Below are positions 1 to 11,700 of a stretch of 64,000 nucleotides of DNA, in pieces (positions within the stretch are counted from its first letter, which is position 1; each line of letters begins with the position of its first letter). Made by a program: the position numbers and the translations under genes. The notes below the pieces were generated by a model that saw only the letters and a program-made list of their open reading frames with translations, did not search any database and was not told the origin of the DNA. Origin of the DNA: Lepus europaeus (Eukaryota > Chordata > Mammalia > Lagomorpha > Leporidae); assembly GCF_033115175.1 (NCBI RefSeq), contig NC_084831.1, forward strand, positions 47,834,002 to 47,898,001, read 5' to 3'.

Positions 1-896
1 AACTCTGGGACAGTACGTAGGAAAGTGAAACATATGCCTATCCTATGGCTCCAAAATGCCACTTGGGGATATATCCACTCAAAGAAAGCATGTGTCCATT
101 CATAGGATTTGTACAAAAAGAGCACAACGTCGTACAAGAAGATGCACAGCAAGTTTATTCATGATAGTTCACACATGGAAACAGCACAGATTTTTCTTTA
201 AAGATTTATTTATGTATATGAAAGTCAGAGTTACACAGAAAAAGAGGGAGAGGCAGAGAGTAAGAGAGAGGTCTTCCATCTGCTGGTTCACTCCCCAAAT
301 GGCTGCAATGGCCGGAGCTGTGCCGATCTGAAGCCAGGAGCCAGGAGCTTCTTCCAGGTCTCCTATGTGGGTGCAGGGGCCCAAGCACTTGGGCCATCTT
401 CTACTGCTTTCCCAGGCCACAGCAGAGAGCTGGGTCACAAGTGGAGCAGCCGAGACTTGAACCAGCGCCTATATAGGATGCCAGCACTGCAGGTGGCAGC
501 TTTACCCACTATACCACAGTGCTGGCCCCCAATGACACAAATTAGAGTAACAAACTAAATGATAATATATCATAAATTAGAATACTATGCAGTAGTAGGA
601 AAGGATGAAATACAGCTACACAGAAGAGCTTAGATGAATCTCTCAGACACAATATTGAAAGAAGCAAATATGCACAGGAACTCTGTGAACTTATAAGGAG
701 TTCAGAAACAGGCAACTAAGTCTATGGTGATAGAATAGTGGTACCGTGGTGGGGAGGCAGGTATGAACAGCCTCTGGGCATTTGTTTTGACTTGTGGTTA
801 CATGGATGTGCACATCCAAAAAATTCATAGTGTGCAATTAGTGTATGAACCTAATACCTATTGCATGTATATTACACCACAATAAAACTTAAACTA
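1..896 (+). mobile_element. Old L1M-type LINE 3' end, interrupted by a SINE
   Basis: The order of motifs is that of the 3' end of old mammalian L1 elements: a peptide-poor stretch with a 'ggatatatccactcaaag'-like block, then 'atactatgcagtagtagg', 'tgaatctctcagacac', and a terminal 'acaccacaataaaactt'. The copy is diverged and has no open frame. It is split by the CSINE at 199-530, so the SINE is the younger insertion. The subfamily cannot be fixed by eye. Confidence 0.7.
199..530 (-). mobile_element. CSINE, classic AAATAAAT-tail type, full length
   Basis: On the minus strand it reads from a tRNA-like head ('gggggccagcactgtggtat') through the 'tcctggctcctggcttc' body and a CT-rich stretch to a tail ending in 'aaataaatctt'. 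It sits inside the old L1M fragment. The short open frames on both strands here are SINE translations, not genes. Confidence 0.92.
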
Positions 897-1394
897 TTCA
901 AAAGTAGAAAAAGTACAAATGAAAGCATGAACGAGAAAGGCAACCTAGTTATGTATAGTATAGATGGGAAAAGGCAGAATTTCTTCATTTTTCCAGATAG
1001 TTAACATTTATTACATTTATCTAGTGGGTGCTTGGCCAACAGAGAATTAAAAATTACTCTGGAAATTTGACCTACTTTGTCATTGCAACTCCAAAACACA
1101 CACCAGGGCCATCACCTTGTGCTTACCCCACAGGAATGGCTATGACCACACACACGGGCACACATACACACATCTCCATCTCCGATCATTCTCAGTCATC
1201 TGCCTCATGGAGTTCTGTAATCAATACTGCCTCAGAAAAGGTAAGGAGGAAAGGTGGGAGGGAGGGAAGGAGAAAACATGGTAGTTCTAAATTAAAACAA
1301 CCTTTCAACTTGGGGAGGAAAAATGGGAAATGTGAGGAAGTCCCAAAGAAGGGCAAAGAAGGCCCCCAAAATCCTTCACAGAGTGCAATGGATT
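897..1394. other. No gene; unassigned DNA
   Basis: No coding signal is seen. There is a CA-rich patch near 1148-1176 and a purine-rich patch (gga/agg) near 1240-1275. I recognise no repeat family. Confidence 0.5.
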
Positions 1395-1905
1395 GAAGGT
1401 AGCTCTCCAAAGCGGTGCTCATGTCCTAATGGTCTGAACTTGGCCTTGTGAACCTATGTAGAAAAAATAATCTGTGCAGTTATGGGTAGGTGTGTGTTAC
1501 AGCAGTTAGGACCTGCCTGGGACTCCTGCATTGCATATTGGAGCACTTGGGTTCAAGTCCTGGCTCTGCTTCCATTGCAGCTTCCTGTTCAGGTGCACCA
1601 CAGGAAGCAACAGGTGGTGGCTCAAGCAATTAGGTCCCTGCTGCCCACATGGGAGCCTGGAGAAAGCACCTAGCTTTGGCCTGGGGGTGTATGAAGACAG
1701 AGGAGAGAGTGGATGGAGTTAGGAAGGCTGAGGCAGCTCTCAGAAGCTGGGAGAGGTAAGGAATGGGTCTGCTCAAATGTCCCCAAAAGGAACGTGGCCT
1801 GGCCAGATGTTGGGTGTGGGAGACCACAGTTCTGTTGTTTTCAGTCACCCAAATTGCAGTCATTTGTTACAGCATCCCTGGAAGCCAATACCCACGCATG
1901 GAGTT
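1395..1905 (+). mobile_element. MLT1-like (ERVL-MaLR) solo LTR, split by a SINE
   Basis: The left part (about 1395-1487) has the MLT1 opening pattern with 'atgtcctaatggtctgaac'. The right part (1711-1905) has the MLT1 closing pattern: 'agaagctgggagaggtaagg', 'gttgttttcagtcaccc' and 'catttgttacagcatccc'. Both halves are in the same orientation and are separated by the CSINE at about 1488-1710. Confidence 0.7.
1488..1710 (+). mobile_element. Old, diverged CSINE
   Basis: A recognisable head ('gtgttacagcagttagg'), a B-box-like 'gggttcaagtcc' and a body 'cccacatgggagcctgg' are present, but the tail is lost and divergence is high. It interrupts an MLT1-like LTR. Confidence 0.75.
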
Positions 1906-2764
1906 TACTAAGTGCATCATGGAGCTGAATCTGTAAGAAACCTTGGTGTTCCTGTAAATTTGGAGGACAGGAAAAGGGGCTACAGAATGGCAGTGACACG
2001 AAGAGGCAGACCCTGTGCTGGGGATGCTGCCTTGGCTGGAAGGCGCCCCTCCCTCGGGCCTCGACTCGCGCATCACCTCTGTGTCTCTCCTGATGGCCCT
2101 GATTTAGTGTCCTCCCTGGAATTTATCCCACACTAGGAGTTCTACGTGTTTATTTTCTATCTTTCTGCCTTGGGCTTCAAAGCCATCAGGATAAAAACCT
2201 TTGTCTCTTTGTCTTCTCTTCTTGCCTCCCTTGAGCCTGTCACTCAGTAAATAAATGAGAAAAATTGAAGAACAAATGAGTGGGTGAATGAACGAAGGAC
2301 TAGCAAGGAGGACACACACAAAGGCTTCAGGAAGGGTTAGTGAGGCCTTTAGATATCATTGAATTAGTGCCTTCATCTGGAGAGGCCTGCGTCATTGGTA
2401 ATCACTGGATGAAAATCCATCTCGTAGCAGCCAGTGCTCCAAACTCCCCACCCTTCTCTGGCAGTCTTCACAGAAGTCTGTATTTGTCTCCACAACTGGG
2501 ATGGTACCTCCCCCACCCCTTAGAAATGCCTGTCTCCTTCACTAGACTTTATCTCCCATCTTAAACTGCTGGGCCACTGAGTGGGCTTTTTCATAGTGAG
2601 AAAGTGTCCAGGTCTACAGAATCCAAAAGAAGGTAAAAAGTCCAATTGAAACAGCATTCAGGTGGAACAATAAGAAGGGAGACTTTAGTGTCTGAACAGC
2701 AAATACGTGCTGATTGCTTACCTGCGTATTAGCTCACCCTTTCATATCAACCTTGTGAGATAAT
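1906..2764. other. No gene; possible L2 fragment
   Basis: About 2140-2300 loosely follows the 3' end pattern of an L2 element ('aaacctttgtctctttg' followed by 'taaataaatgag'). The rest, including the AluI-free 2300-2764 part, shows nothing I can assign. No coding signal was seen. Confidence 0.35.
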
Positions 2765-2975
2765 AGCATCAGCTACACTTACATCGCGTGCTCTGTGTCA
2801 GCCCTAAGCAGTTTGTACATATTATCTAATGCAAGCATTACTTAACGACCCTATGAGATAGGCACTATCATTACCCCCATTTTAGGATTAGGAAAATGAG
2901 ACAAAAAGGTCAAGGAAGCTTCCCAAGGTCGTACACCTACAGTCACAGTGAATCCAGAATCAAACACAGGCAGTT
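2765..2975 (-). mobile_element. MIR SINE
   Basis: The run 'gtttgtacatattatctaat', 'gaccctatgagatagg', 'cccccattttaggattagg', 'cccaaggtcgtacacc' is the reverse complement of the conserved MIR core. MIRs are ancient mammal-wide tRNA-derived SINEs. Confidence 0.88.
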
Positions 2976-3139
2976 GGAGGTTCAGAGATTGCTTTTAACC
3001 AACAAGGGGGTTGTTATTTCGCTGCTATAGGTTAGCTCCATTTTACATATATGGGCACAAACATGCATGTACACACATGTGGAGTGAAATTGTTACAAGT
3101 GTAGGAGACTCACTGTTAGGAAGGTGCCTGAAGGCAATG

Positions 3140-3370
3140 GAATCCTGTAGTAGGTTAAGCTACTGCCCATGATGCATTCCACATGAGCACTGGGCTATGC
3201 CCCAGCTGCTCTGCTTCCAATCAAGCTCCCTGCTAATGCACCTTGGAAGGCAGCTGAAGATGTCCCAAGTGCTTAAATGATTGCCACCCAAGTGAGAGAC
3301 CCAGCCCCAATGTTACAGCCTGGCCCAGTCCCAAATGTTGCAGCCACTGGGGAAGTGAACCAGTGGATGG

Positions 3371-3407
<37 letters not shown>

Positions 3408-3432
3408 CAAATAAATAAACAAATCTTATTTT
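3140..3432 (+). mobile_element. CSINE, diverged full-length copy
   Basis: It runs from a head near 'cctgtagtaggttaagc' to a (CT)n stretch at 3378-3400 and a tail 'tttcaaataaataaac'. The following A-rich stretch (3433-3470) is probably part of the tail. MIR sequence lies to its right. Confidence 0.88.
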
Positions 3433-3477
3433 TAAAAAACAAGACTAAAAATAAAAATAAAAAAGAATGTTGAACCA

Positions 3478-3565
3478 CTACAGATGAAGGAATTAGGGAA
3501 GAAAACCTTTCTCAGGCCCACATTGTAAATGGCAGAGCCAGTATTTGAACCCAATCTAAATTACA
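3478..3565 (-). mobile_element. MIR fragment
   Basis: 'gatgaaggaattagggaag' and 'aaatggcagagccagtatttg' match the MIR core in reverse orientation. It is short and truncated on its left by the neighbouring SINE. Confidence 0.65.
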
Positions 3566-4049
3566 TATGGAACTGTCTTTGTAAATACCTACTTGTTGTT
3601 TCTGGAAATCATCTCAAATGCAGCACAGTCAGAGCTATTCTTCCCTTGGGTCTGCAGCTATGTAATGGAATCTCCATCTGCCCATGTCTCCCCTAATGCC
3701 ACACATCCAGTCACACACTTTCATCGATTTTTTCTCCAAAATACGTCTCGAAGTCCATATCTTATCTCTGTCATCGCTTTAGTCATCTTTTGTTCCCAGT
3801 CCATTGCAACCACCTGTATTTGCTCTCCCTATTAGTACACTGGCCATATATCAGCCATGCAGAATGCAATTTTACGTAAATTGTGATTAGATCACAGTAT
3901 ATTCCAATCATTACTAACTTGTTCAAATCCCCTTAAGTCTTTCTTTGGGTCTTCTGATAAAATTTAATACATTAAATTAGGTCTGCTCTGACTGATTATG
4001 TGATCTTGGGCAAGTATCTTCCCTTAACTATGCCTCTGTTTCTTTTTTC
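3566..4049. other. No gene; unassigned DNA
   Basis: This is AT-rich DNA with one 80-codon open frame that has no recognisable protein features. Nothing assignable was seen. Confidence 0.5.
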
Positions 4050-4325
4050 AATTTATTTTTATTTTTACTTATTTGAAAAGCAGACAGAGAGGTCTTCTAT
4101 CTGCTGATTCACTTCCAGGTCAAAGCTAGGAACCCAGAACTCAATCTAGGTCACCCACAGGCATGACCAGGACCCACTACTGAATCATCATCTGTGCCTT
4201 CCAGGGTACGCATCAGTGGAGCTGGAATCAGATGCAGAACTGGGACTGAACCCCAAGCATGCTTATATGGATGTGGGCATCTCAAGAGGTGCCTTACCTG
4301 TCGTGCCAAACACTTGCTGCTATGC
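4050..4325 (-). mobile_element. Old CSINE-like copy
   Basis: On the plus strand it begins with an AT-rich tail ('ttatttgaaaagcagacag'), then 'tcttctatctgctgattcac', and ends near 'tgtcgtgccaaacact'. It is strongly diverged compared with other copies in the window. Confidence 0.75.
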
Positions 4326-4468
4326 CTATTTCTTTAGCTTTAAAATGGAAGTTAGGCAAGACAGCAGCCAAGATCCCTCCCACATACACATACCCACACA
4401 CATGCCCTAAAAATCCTTCAATTTGCTGTTCTTAATAGAAAATTGGTTTCCTCTGATGGCATCATTTC

Positions 4469-4772
4469 TTTTCTTTTTCTTTTTTCGACAGGTAGAGCTA
4501 TAGACAGTGTGAGAGAGACAGAGAGAAAGGTCTTCCTTCCGTTAGTTCACTCTCCAGATGCGCCAATCTGAAGCCAGGAGCCATGTACTTCTTCCTGGTC
4601 TCCCATGCGGGTGCAGGGCCCAAGGACTTGGGCCATCCTCCACTGCCCTCCAGGGCCACAGCAGAGAGCTGGACTGAAAGAGAAACAACTGGGACTAGAA
4701 CCCGACGCCCATATGGGATGCCGGAGCCACAGGCGGAGGATTAACCAAGTGAGCCACTGCGCCGGCCCCTGC
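4469..4772 (-). mobile_element. CSINE, TGTCAAAAA-tail type, with target duplication
   Basis: On the plus strand it reads 'cgacaggtagagc' to 'actgcgccggcccc'. It is flanked by the 12-base direct repeat tggcatcatttc at 4457-4468 and 4773-4784, the mark of L1-machinery retroposition. Confidence 0.92.
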
Positions 4773-5068
4773 TGGCATCATTTCCCTGGGTACCTTTTCC
4801 TTCTTCCGTTAATTTACTAGGCAAGGAAAAAGAATTTGGTTTAGACATTCTTGCCTCTCCAGACCATTATACCCTAGGTTGATATGGGAATACCATAAGA
4901 TAACTAATGTGGAATTCCTTTGCAGACTAAAATGATTTCTATTGAAAAACATCATTTCCAATAAGACATGGTATTATTATGTTATTTTTTACTGTTATAA
5001 TCACCAAAATTCTTCAATGGAACGATGTATCAAGCTTCTACTTTAATGCTAAGATTTGACAGGATTTT

Positions 5069-5725
5069 AGCCCTTAAGGCATTTGGATCTGGCTGAAAAA
5101 CCCATGAGAGTATTTCAGGCGTGGAAAGCCAAGACACTATGGAAAAAAAAAAAAAAAAAAAAAAAAAAACCTAAATGAAAGATCTCCACAAGTAAGATCC
5201 CAGTGGAAAGAGCAGGTCATCAAAGAAGGAGGTACCTTTCTCTGAAGGGAGGAGAGAACTTCCACTTTGACTATGACCTTGTCTAACTATGATTAGAGTC
5301 GGTGAACTCAAAAGGCTTCCATAGCCTTGGCAACTCATGACAAGAGCCTAGGGTGGTTACTGATGCCATAAACAAGAGTGCCAATTTGTTAAGTCACTGT
5401 GCACTTACTCCTCATGTAGGATCTCTGTCCTTAATGTGCTGTACATTGTGATTTAATGCTATAACTAGTACTCAAACAGTATTTTTCACTTTGTGTTTCT
5501 ATGTGGGTGTAAACTTGCAATCTTTACTCAATATATACTAAACTGATCTTCTGTATATAAAGAGAATTGAAAATGAATCTTATGTGAATGGAAGGGGAGA
5601 GGGAGCGAGAAAGGGGAGGGTTGCGGGTGGGAGGGAAGTTATGGGGGGGGGGGGGAGAAAGCCATTGTAATCCATAAGCTGTACTTCGGAAATTTATATT
5701 CATTAAATAAAAGTTAAAAAAAAAA
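5069..5725 (+). mobile_element. Rabbit L1 3' end, 5'-truncated
   Basis: This is the terminal part of the rabbit L1 3' untranslated region. It shows an internal A-run (5143-5169), the block 'cttccatagccttggcaact', a G-run (5643-5655), the terminus 'cattaaataaaagtt' and a short poly(A). The element is 657 bases and contains no ORF2. A perfect 18-base target duplication, aagatttgacaggatttt, is at 5051-5068 and 5726-5743, so both ends are exact. Confidence 0.95.
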
Positions 5726-5899
5726 AAGATTTGACAGGATTTTGACCCAAGAGTCACACTCTATAATTCTCAAGTGAGGGGACAGAGAAAAATATCCATA
5801 AAAATGTTGAACATTGACATAACCTCAGACTGCACATGTAGTCGCCCAACCCCAGGCTCTCTATTCATGTAAGTTCAACTGAACTGTTGACATTTCACA

Positions 5900-6172
5900 C
5901 CCTGCATTGGCAGGCCTGTGTTTGGTATCTGGATCTGGCTCCTGACTCCCACTTTCTTCCACGGCAGACCCTAGGAAGTAGCAGTGATATCTTAAGTAAC
6001 TGGGCCCCTTCCACCCACATGGGAGACTTGGGTTGAGTTCCTGGCTCCTGGCTTCAGCTCAGTCCATTTGCAGCCATTTTGTGGACATTTGGGAAGTGAA
6101 CCAGCAGATGGAAGATCTTTGTCTCTCTCCACACTTCCCATAATCTCTCAAATAAATAAATAAAACTTTGAA
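5900..6172 (+). mobile_element. Old CSINE
   Basis: The head is diverged ('ttggcaggcctgtg'), the body contains 'ccacatgggagacttggg', and the tail ends 'tctcaaataaataaataaa'. Confidence 0.85.
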
Positions 6173-6319
6173 AGTATTAAGACAAACATCCAAAGAGATT
6201 GAGTTGACAGGGTTGGCCAACTTGCTAGAGACACAGGTATAGATATACGGGTAGGTTCTTCCCCACCTGGCGAAGGTGCGCGCATCATTTTATTAATATA
6301 GGTCTGGATCTCATTCTTT

Positions 6320-6685
6320 TTTTTTTTTAAGATTTATTTATTTATTTATTTATTTGAAAGTCAGAGTTACACACAGAGAGAGAAGAAGAAGCAGGGGTGG
6401 AGGAGTCTGCTGGTTCACTTTCCAACTAGTCGCAACTGTCTGAGCTGCACCAATCTGAAGCCAGGAGCCAGGAGCCAGGAGCCAGGAGCCAGGAGCCAGG
6501 AGCCAGGAGCTTCCTCTGGGTCTCCCATGCAGGTGTAGGAGCCCAAGGACTTGGGCCATCTTCTGTTGCTTTCCTGGGCCATAGCAGAGAGCTGGATCGG
6601 AAGTGGAGCAGCTGGGACTAGAACCAGCACCCAAATGAGATGCCAGCACTGCAGGAGGCAGCTTTACAAGCTACACCACTGGCCC
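6320..6685 (-). mobile_element. CSINE, classic tail type, with expanded internal heptamer
   Basis: A full-length copy flanked by the 16-base direct repeat ctggatctcattcttt (6304-6319 and 6686-6701). It differs from its relatives by a 7-copy internal heptamer array at 6460-6508. Confidence 0.95.
6460..6508. repeat. Heptanucleotide tandem array (gccagga)7
   Basis: Seven contiguous perfect copies of gccagga lie within a CSINE. Most other copies in this window carry only two, so this looks like local slippage expansion. Confidence 0.95.
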
Positions 6686-6701
6686 CTGGATCTCATTCTT
6701 T

Positions 6702-7399
6702 GATAAGAAGTATTTCAAAACAAACTCATGGTTATAATTTGCTAAAAATTGCATATCCCAATAAGTAAGTCATAATGTCTAAAATATACATGTGAATGCA
6801 CTACATATTATATTTGAATATATAAATCTATGCCACAAAACTGTCAGCATGTAACATAACTATTAAGCTTACTGAACAACTATGTCTTATCAACTTATCC
6901 ATTCATTGAGTCAGCATCAATTGGACTTTTCCTTGGTTGTCCTAGAAACAAACAGTTGTCCTAAAAAATGTTCACAGATATTCACTGTGGACCCTAGGGT
7001 TTCTGCGAAGCAGGAGGTAAGCCACATCTGATTATGTGGAATCCAGCATGAGTGCCTTTAAGCCTAAAGAAGGGGAGAGATAAAGATCATCCCCAGTTTC
7101 TATGGGATAGAATCATCCTGAGGTAGCAAAGAGTTTAGTCAGCTTAGAACTCTAGGTGATCATTCAACAGAGGAAATTGTCCAGCCACAGGGAAGAAAAT
7201 GCAAAGCTCTTGGCCAAACACAAAGCTATTCCTGCTAGAAGGCACAGACCCACTTTCCCTTCCCAGGCAGTAAGGGAAGCTACAGCAATTCAGGATTGAG
7301 CCCAGCAATAGTCAGGGCAGCCAGGGACACAAAGGGAAGCCATTGTTCCTCATTTGCAATACAAGAATAATAAACTTATTTATCTTTAAGAGTAGAAGA
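6702..7399. other. No gene; unassigned DNA
   Basis: About 700 bases of AT-moderate DNA with no coding pattern or repeat family that I recognise. Confidence 0.5.
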
Positions 7400-7742
7400 T
7401 CTGGTTGGCACTGTGGTGAGTGGATTAATTCTCCACCTGCGGTGCTGGCATCCCATATGAGTGCCAATTCGAGTCCTTGCTGCTCCACTTCCCATCCAGC
7501 TCTCTGCTATGGCCTGGGAAAGGAGTGGAAGATGGCCCAGGTCCTTGGGCCCCTGCACCCATGTGGGAGACCTGGAAGAAGCTCCTAGCTCCTGGCTCCT
7601 GGCTCCTGGCTCCTGGCTTTGGATTGGCTCAGCTCCAGCCATTGCGGCCATTTGGGGAGTGAGCCAGCGGATGAAGACTTCTCTCTTTCTCTCTCTCTCA
7701 CTGTCTGTAACTCCACCTCTCAAATGAATAAAATCTTTTAAA
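7400..7742 (+). mobile_element. CSINE, classic tail type
   Basis: Full-length, from 'ctggttggcactgtggtgag' to 'ctcaaatgaataaaatctt'. It also carries several copies of the ctcctgg/gctcctgg heptamer at about 7584-7616, the plus-strand counterpart of the array at 6460. Confidence 0.92.
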
Positions 7743-8151
7743 AAATGAAAAAAAGTAAAAGGCCTTTTTCACAATATGATTTAAAATAAAATTTTCCCCT
7801 TAATAACCAAGTTTGTATTATTGTAATAAACAAGGCATCATTTTACATTTGAAGCTGGGAGAAATATTTTGTCTAATGTGCTAACCTGTGGGTAGGAGTG
7901 GAGGTGACAGTTAAGTCTCCTAGGGAAATCACACATATTATTGCCTTGATCATTCTTTCTAGGTCATTCTCCTGGAATCACCAGTATTTATTCAGATCCC
8001 AAGATTTGCTAGATACTCTCACTTAAAACAGACAAGAAAAAATTAAGGCTACTGTTTGCAGACGTGTCCTGACTTTTAATAGACATGCTTCTGAATTCTC
8101 TTTTGTAAGAGAGTAGACTGCCCATATGCTTCATTTAATCTCAATATTGCT
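7743..8151. other. No gene; unassigned DNA
   Basis: AT-rich sequence with no open frame of interest and no repeat that I can name. Confidence 0.5.
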
Positions 8152-8330
8152 ATAGTTAAGAGTTTGGAGTCAAACAGACTTTACTACTTACTAATGTGTG
8201 ACCAGGGCCAAGTTACTTCAGCTCCCTGTGCTCAAGTTTCCTGGTGTCTTAAATGAGGAGATCCATGTGTGCTGCAGTGTGGCTGTGCAGAGTAAAGAAG
8301 GGAAGTATATAAAGTGTTAAACAGAACGGC
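8152..8330 (+). mobile_element. MIR SINE
   Basis: 'agttaagagtttggagtcaa', 'cttactaatgtgtgaccagg' and 'aagttacttcagctccctg' follow the MIR consensus in forward order. Confidence 0.85.
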
Positions 8331-8532
8331 CTGTGTTTGCTAAGGGTTTCTATTCCAGCAACATATTGGGACTGAGTTCTGCTGAGAGATTGCACTATAT
8401 GATGGTTATTAACGCTTCATGTTTGGAAATTAATTGAAATGTTCCAATTTCCAAAACAGAGACAAATGAGGAAAAAGGTATAATATAGTCTTCTAGACCC
8501 AGTAAACAGATTCAGCTAAACAGGAAGGGCTG

Positions 8533-8876
8533 CGGCCGGCGCCGTGGCTCAACAGGCTAATCCTCCGCCTTGAGGCGCCGGCACACTGGGTTCTAGTCCC
8601 GGTCGGGGCACTGGATTCTGTCCCAGTTGCCCCTCTTCCAGGCCAGCTCTCTGCTGTGGCCCGGGAAGGCAGTGGAGGATGGCCCAAGTGCTTGGGCCCT
8701 GCACCCCATGGGAGACCAGCAGAAGCACCTGGCTCCTGCCATCGGATCAGCGTGATGCGCCGGCCGCAGCGGCCATTGGAGGGTGAACCAATGGCAAAGG
8801 AAGACCTTTCTCTCTGTCTCTCTCTCTCTCACTGTCCACTCTGCCTGTCAAAAAAAAAAAAAAAAACAAAAAAAAA
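8533..8876 (+). mobile_element. Young CSINE, TGTCAAAAA-tail type
   Basis: GC-rich head 'cggccggcgccgtggctcaa', B-box-like 'gggttctagtccc' and an A-rich tail after 'ctgcctgtc'. It is flanked by the 15-base repeat aaacaggaagggctg (8518-8532 and 8877-8891). High CpG retention and perfect duplications suggest recent insertion. Confidence 0.95.
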
Positions 8877-8997
8877 AAACAGGAAGGGCTGAAGTGGAGG
8901 AGGGGGGTATGCATTGTTATTCCAGATCCTTGCCATGTACAAAGATAAGAATTCTTAGTGCTGTCATGAATAAGGTGAATTTTATTCAAAAGGTGAG

Positions 8998-9003
<6 letters not shown>

Positions 9004-9028
<25 letters not shown>
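9004..9028. repeat. (AC)n microsatellite
   Basis: About 12 uninterrupted AC units, seen directly. Confidence 0.95.
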
Positions 9029-9200
9029 GTGTGAACCTGGGTTGCCCCACACAGATACACCTATCATGAGTGGGCTGTGGGCCCAGAAGGAGAAGTGAGT
9101 GTGGGAGGGGAAACACAGAGAGTAGTGGGCAGAGGCATCTCTAGAGATGTGACACCACCTGTGATTTTTATGATACTTCCATAAAAATCCACATGGGTCT

Positions 9201-9560
9201 TTTTTTTTTTTTTTTGAAGATGTATTTATTTGAAGTGTAGAGTTATAGAGAGGCAGGCAGAGAAAGATAGAGAGAGAGAAGGAGAGAGGGAGAGAGAGAA
9301 AGGTCTTCTATCTACTGATTCACTCTCCAGATGGCTGTGATGGCCAGAGCTGTGCTGATTTGAAGCCAGGAGCCAGGAGCTTCTTCCTGGTCTCCCACGT
9401 GGGTGCAGGGGCCCAAGGACTTGGGCCATCTCTTACAGTTTTCCAGGCCATAGCAGAGAGCTGGATCAGAAGTAGAGCAGCTGGGATTTAAACCGGCGCC
9501 CAAATGGGATGCTGGCACTGCAGGTGGGGGTTTTACCTGCTAAGCCACAGTTCTGGCCCC
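9201..9560 (-). mobile_element. CSINE, classic tail type
   Basis: Starts with a 15-T tail on the plus strand and ends 'ccacagttctggcccc'. It is full length. Flanks 'acatgggtctt' and 'acacggatctt' may be an imperfect target duplication. Confidence 0.92.
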
Positions 9561-10449
9561 TACACGGATCTTAACACACACATTTTCATGGTGCCTTACA
9601 TCCTAAGAACAGTTGAATCCCAGGAAAGGGGATGTTTTGATTGACAAGTAGAAGGAAGATAGTATTACATACTGGGCAAGGGGTTGTGACTTGCAGCTCA
9701 GTGATCCTGGACTAGCTGCCTGCTCATTCCATATCAGGGCTAGAGAAGAAAACAAGACTATGAGCTCATGTAGGCCAATAAAGACCTTGAGCTGAAAAAG
9801 CTAAGGAGGCTGTTGAAATTCTTCCTGGGTTTGTCATCCCAGCCTCCAGTATCACTCAAGAAGGGTTGATGGAATCTAAACTCCTCCCTGCTGTAATTTA
9901 CAAGCTGCTGAACTGGTTGGAGTGAGCACCTTTGCCCCACAGAGAAGACACCTCAGCAAAAGTACTCCTTTAATGCACAAAAACAAGTCGTAGAGGTGGA
10001 GAAACTGCTAATGGTACCTGGGGCCACTGTCTCTGTCATAAGATGAAATCAACCAAGAGAAACTAAAAATAGAAAAACGCCAAGATCCCAGATCTCATTT
10101 TCAAGCCTGTGTGCTTTCTACCACACCCTAGCACACTGTTTCTGTTTGGTTTGGCTGTTGTTTTGCACGTGATGGGTTCCATTTTACCAAAGAATGGGAA
10201 GCAAGAAAGAAGTTTTAACTTCACACATATCTATTCCTGTGCTTTCTAATCTATAACTCTGTGACATGCGATTTTCAACCAAAACCGTTGGATAGTGTGT
10301 GATGACAGTTTTGCATAGTCGCTATGATTGAGCGTTGTTCCATTCACAAAGTGATTGAGACCCAGGAATGCTGTACAATGCAGCATAATAAACTATCTTG
10401 CACAGGTGTAACTGTGATCTTTGGGGTAAAAAGTGATGCACTTCCCATG
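9561..10449. other. No gene; unassigned DNA
   Basis: About 890 bases with no coding exon, RNA gene or repeat family that I can support. Confidence 0.5.
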
Positions 10450-10590
10450 GTCCAGGCAATGTACTGCTAAATGCTTAAATGTATCACATCTCATTCAATT
10501 CTCACAATAGGTAAGAGAGGCACTACCGACATCTCTATTTTGCAGAGTAGGAAATCAAGGCACTGAGAGAAGTCCTGCTTATATGTACTA
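10450..10590 (-). mobile_element. MIR fragment
   Basis: 'tgtatcacatctcattcaat', 'caataggtaagagaggcac' and 'ttttgcagagtaggaaatc' match the MIR core in reverse. Confidence 0.75.
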
Positions 10591-10619
10591 AGGAGGGAGA
10601 AATAAGGGCTGGAATTTTC

Positions 10620-11010
10620 CCAAATTTGATGAAAACTATAATCTCACAGTTCCAGGAATTTCAATAAATATAAAGCAAAATAATCTCTCTCTCTCTCTCC
10701 AAACCAAGGTACATAACACCATTGCTTAAAAAAAAAGTCTAAATGCATTGCACAGAGGGGACACTGTCAGAAACAATGTTACCTAGAAAAAACAGTACCA
10801 ATGCATTTCAAGTGCTGAGGGTGGAGGACTGTCGATCTGGAATTATATGCCCAGCAAAATGTCCAGTAAAAATGAAGATAAAATGGAGATTATGGAGATT
10901 CAGATGGAGAAAAACTTAGCAAATTTCTTGCCATGATAAGAAATTCTAGAGGAAGTGTTTTAGTCAGAAAGAACATCATACCAGGTAGATTTGGGCCATG
11001 GATTGTTCCT
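10620..11010 (+). mobile_element. Old L1M ORF2 end / 3' region fragment
   Basis: The pattern 'ctggaattatatgcccagca', 'aaatgaagataaaatggag', 'ggaagtgttttagtcagaaa', 'gaacatcataccaggtag' is the end of ORF2 in old L1 elements. It is diverged and non-coding. DNA to 11286 may be its 3' tail. Confidence 0.65.
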
Positions 11011-11286
11011 GGTATAAGATGAGGCCCAACTTAAGGGAATGTTTCAGGGGAGGGGGAATGCCTTGGCTGGAAGCAATGCCTGCAGGAGAATGGAATTGGC
11101 TGGCTGTTAATGTTGTATTGACAATTCACAGAGGGATAATGGAAAGCTAAGTGCAGTTAACCATTCAAACCCAATTGTGAAGGCCTGAAAGCTTCATTAG
11201 TGTCTTAGAAAAAGGCCCTTATCTCCTGTAGTAACAGAAAAAGCCAAAACCAAATGCAGGATGGATAGTTAGAATTGCCTAGCTCA

Positions 11287-11640
11287 GGGGAAGGCACTGT
11301 AGAGCAGCGAGCTAAGTTGCGGCCTAGGCCGGCATCCCATGCTGGAGTGCTGGTTTGAGTCCTGGCTACTCAGCCTCTGATCCAGCTCCCTGCTAATGCA
11401 GCTGGGAAAGTAGCTAAAAATGACACAGGTACTTGTGCCCATCCCACTCAGGTGGAAGTCCCAGATGGAGCTCTGGGCTCTTGGTTTCAGCCTGGACCAG
11501 ACCCCTGCCATTGAGGTCATTTGGGGAGTGAACCAGGGAATGCAACAATCACATCTCTCACTCTCTCTCTCTCCTCTCTCTCTTTCTTTCTCTTTCTCTA
11601 TCATTCTGCCTCTCAAATAAATAAATAAATAAATCTTAAT
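11287..11640 (+). mobile_element. CSINE, classic tail type, diverged
   Basis: Runs from 'gggaaggcactgtagagc' to 'caaataaataaataaataaa', with a CT-rich stretch at 11551-11602. Confidence 0.88.
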
Positions 11641-11700
11641 TAAAAAATGAAAGAATTGCCTGATTTAAAGACTATAGAACTTTACCAAGGAAAGTCTATA

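Noticed and set aside
5051-5743. The 18-base repeats as independent regulatory sites
   Set aside because: They exactly border an L1 insertion and are its target duplication.
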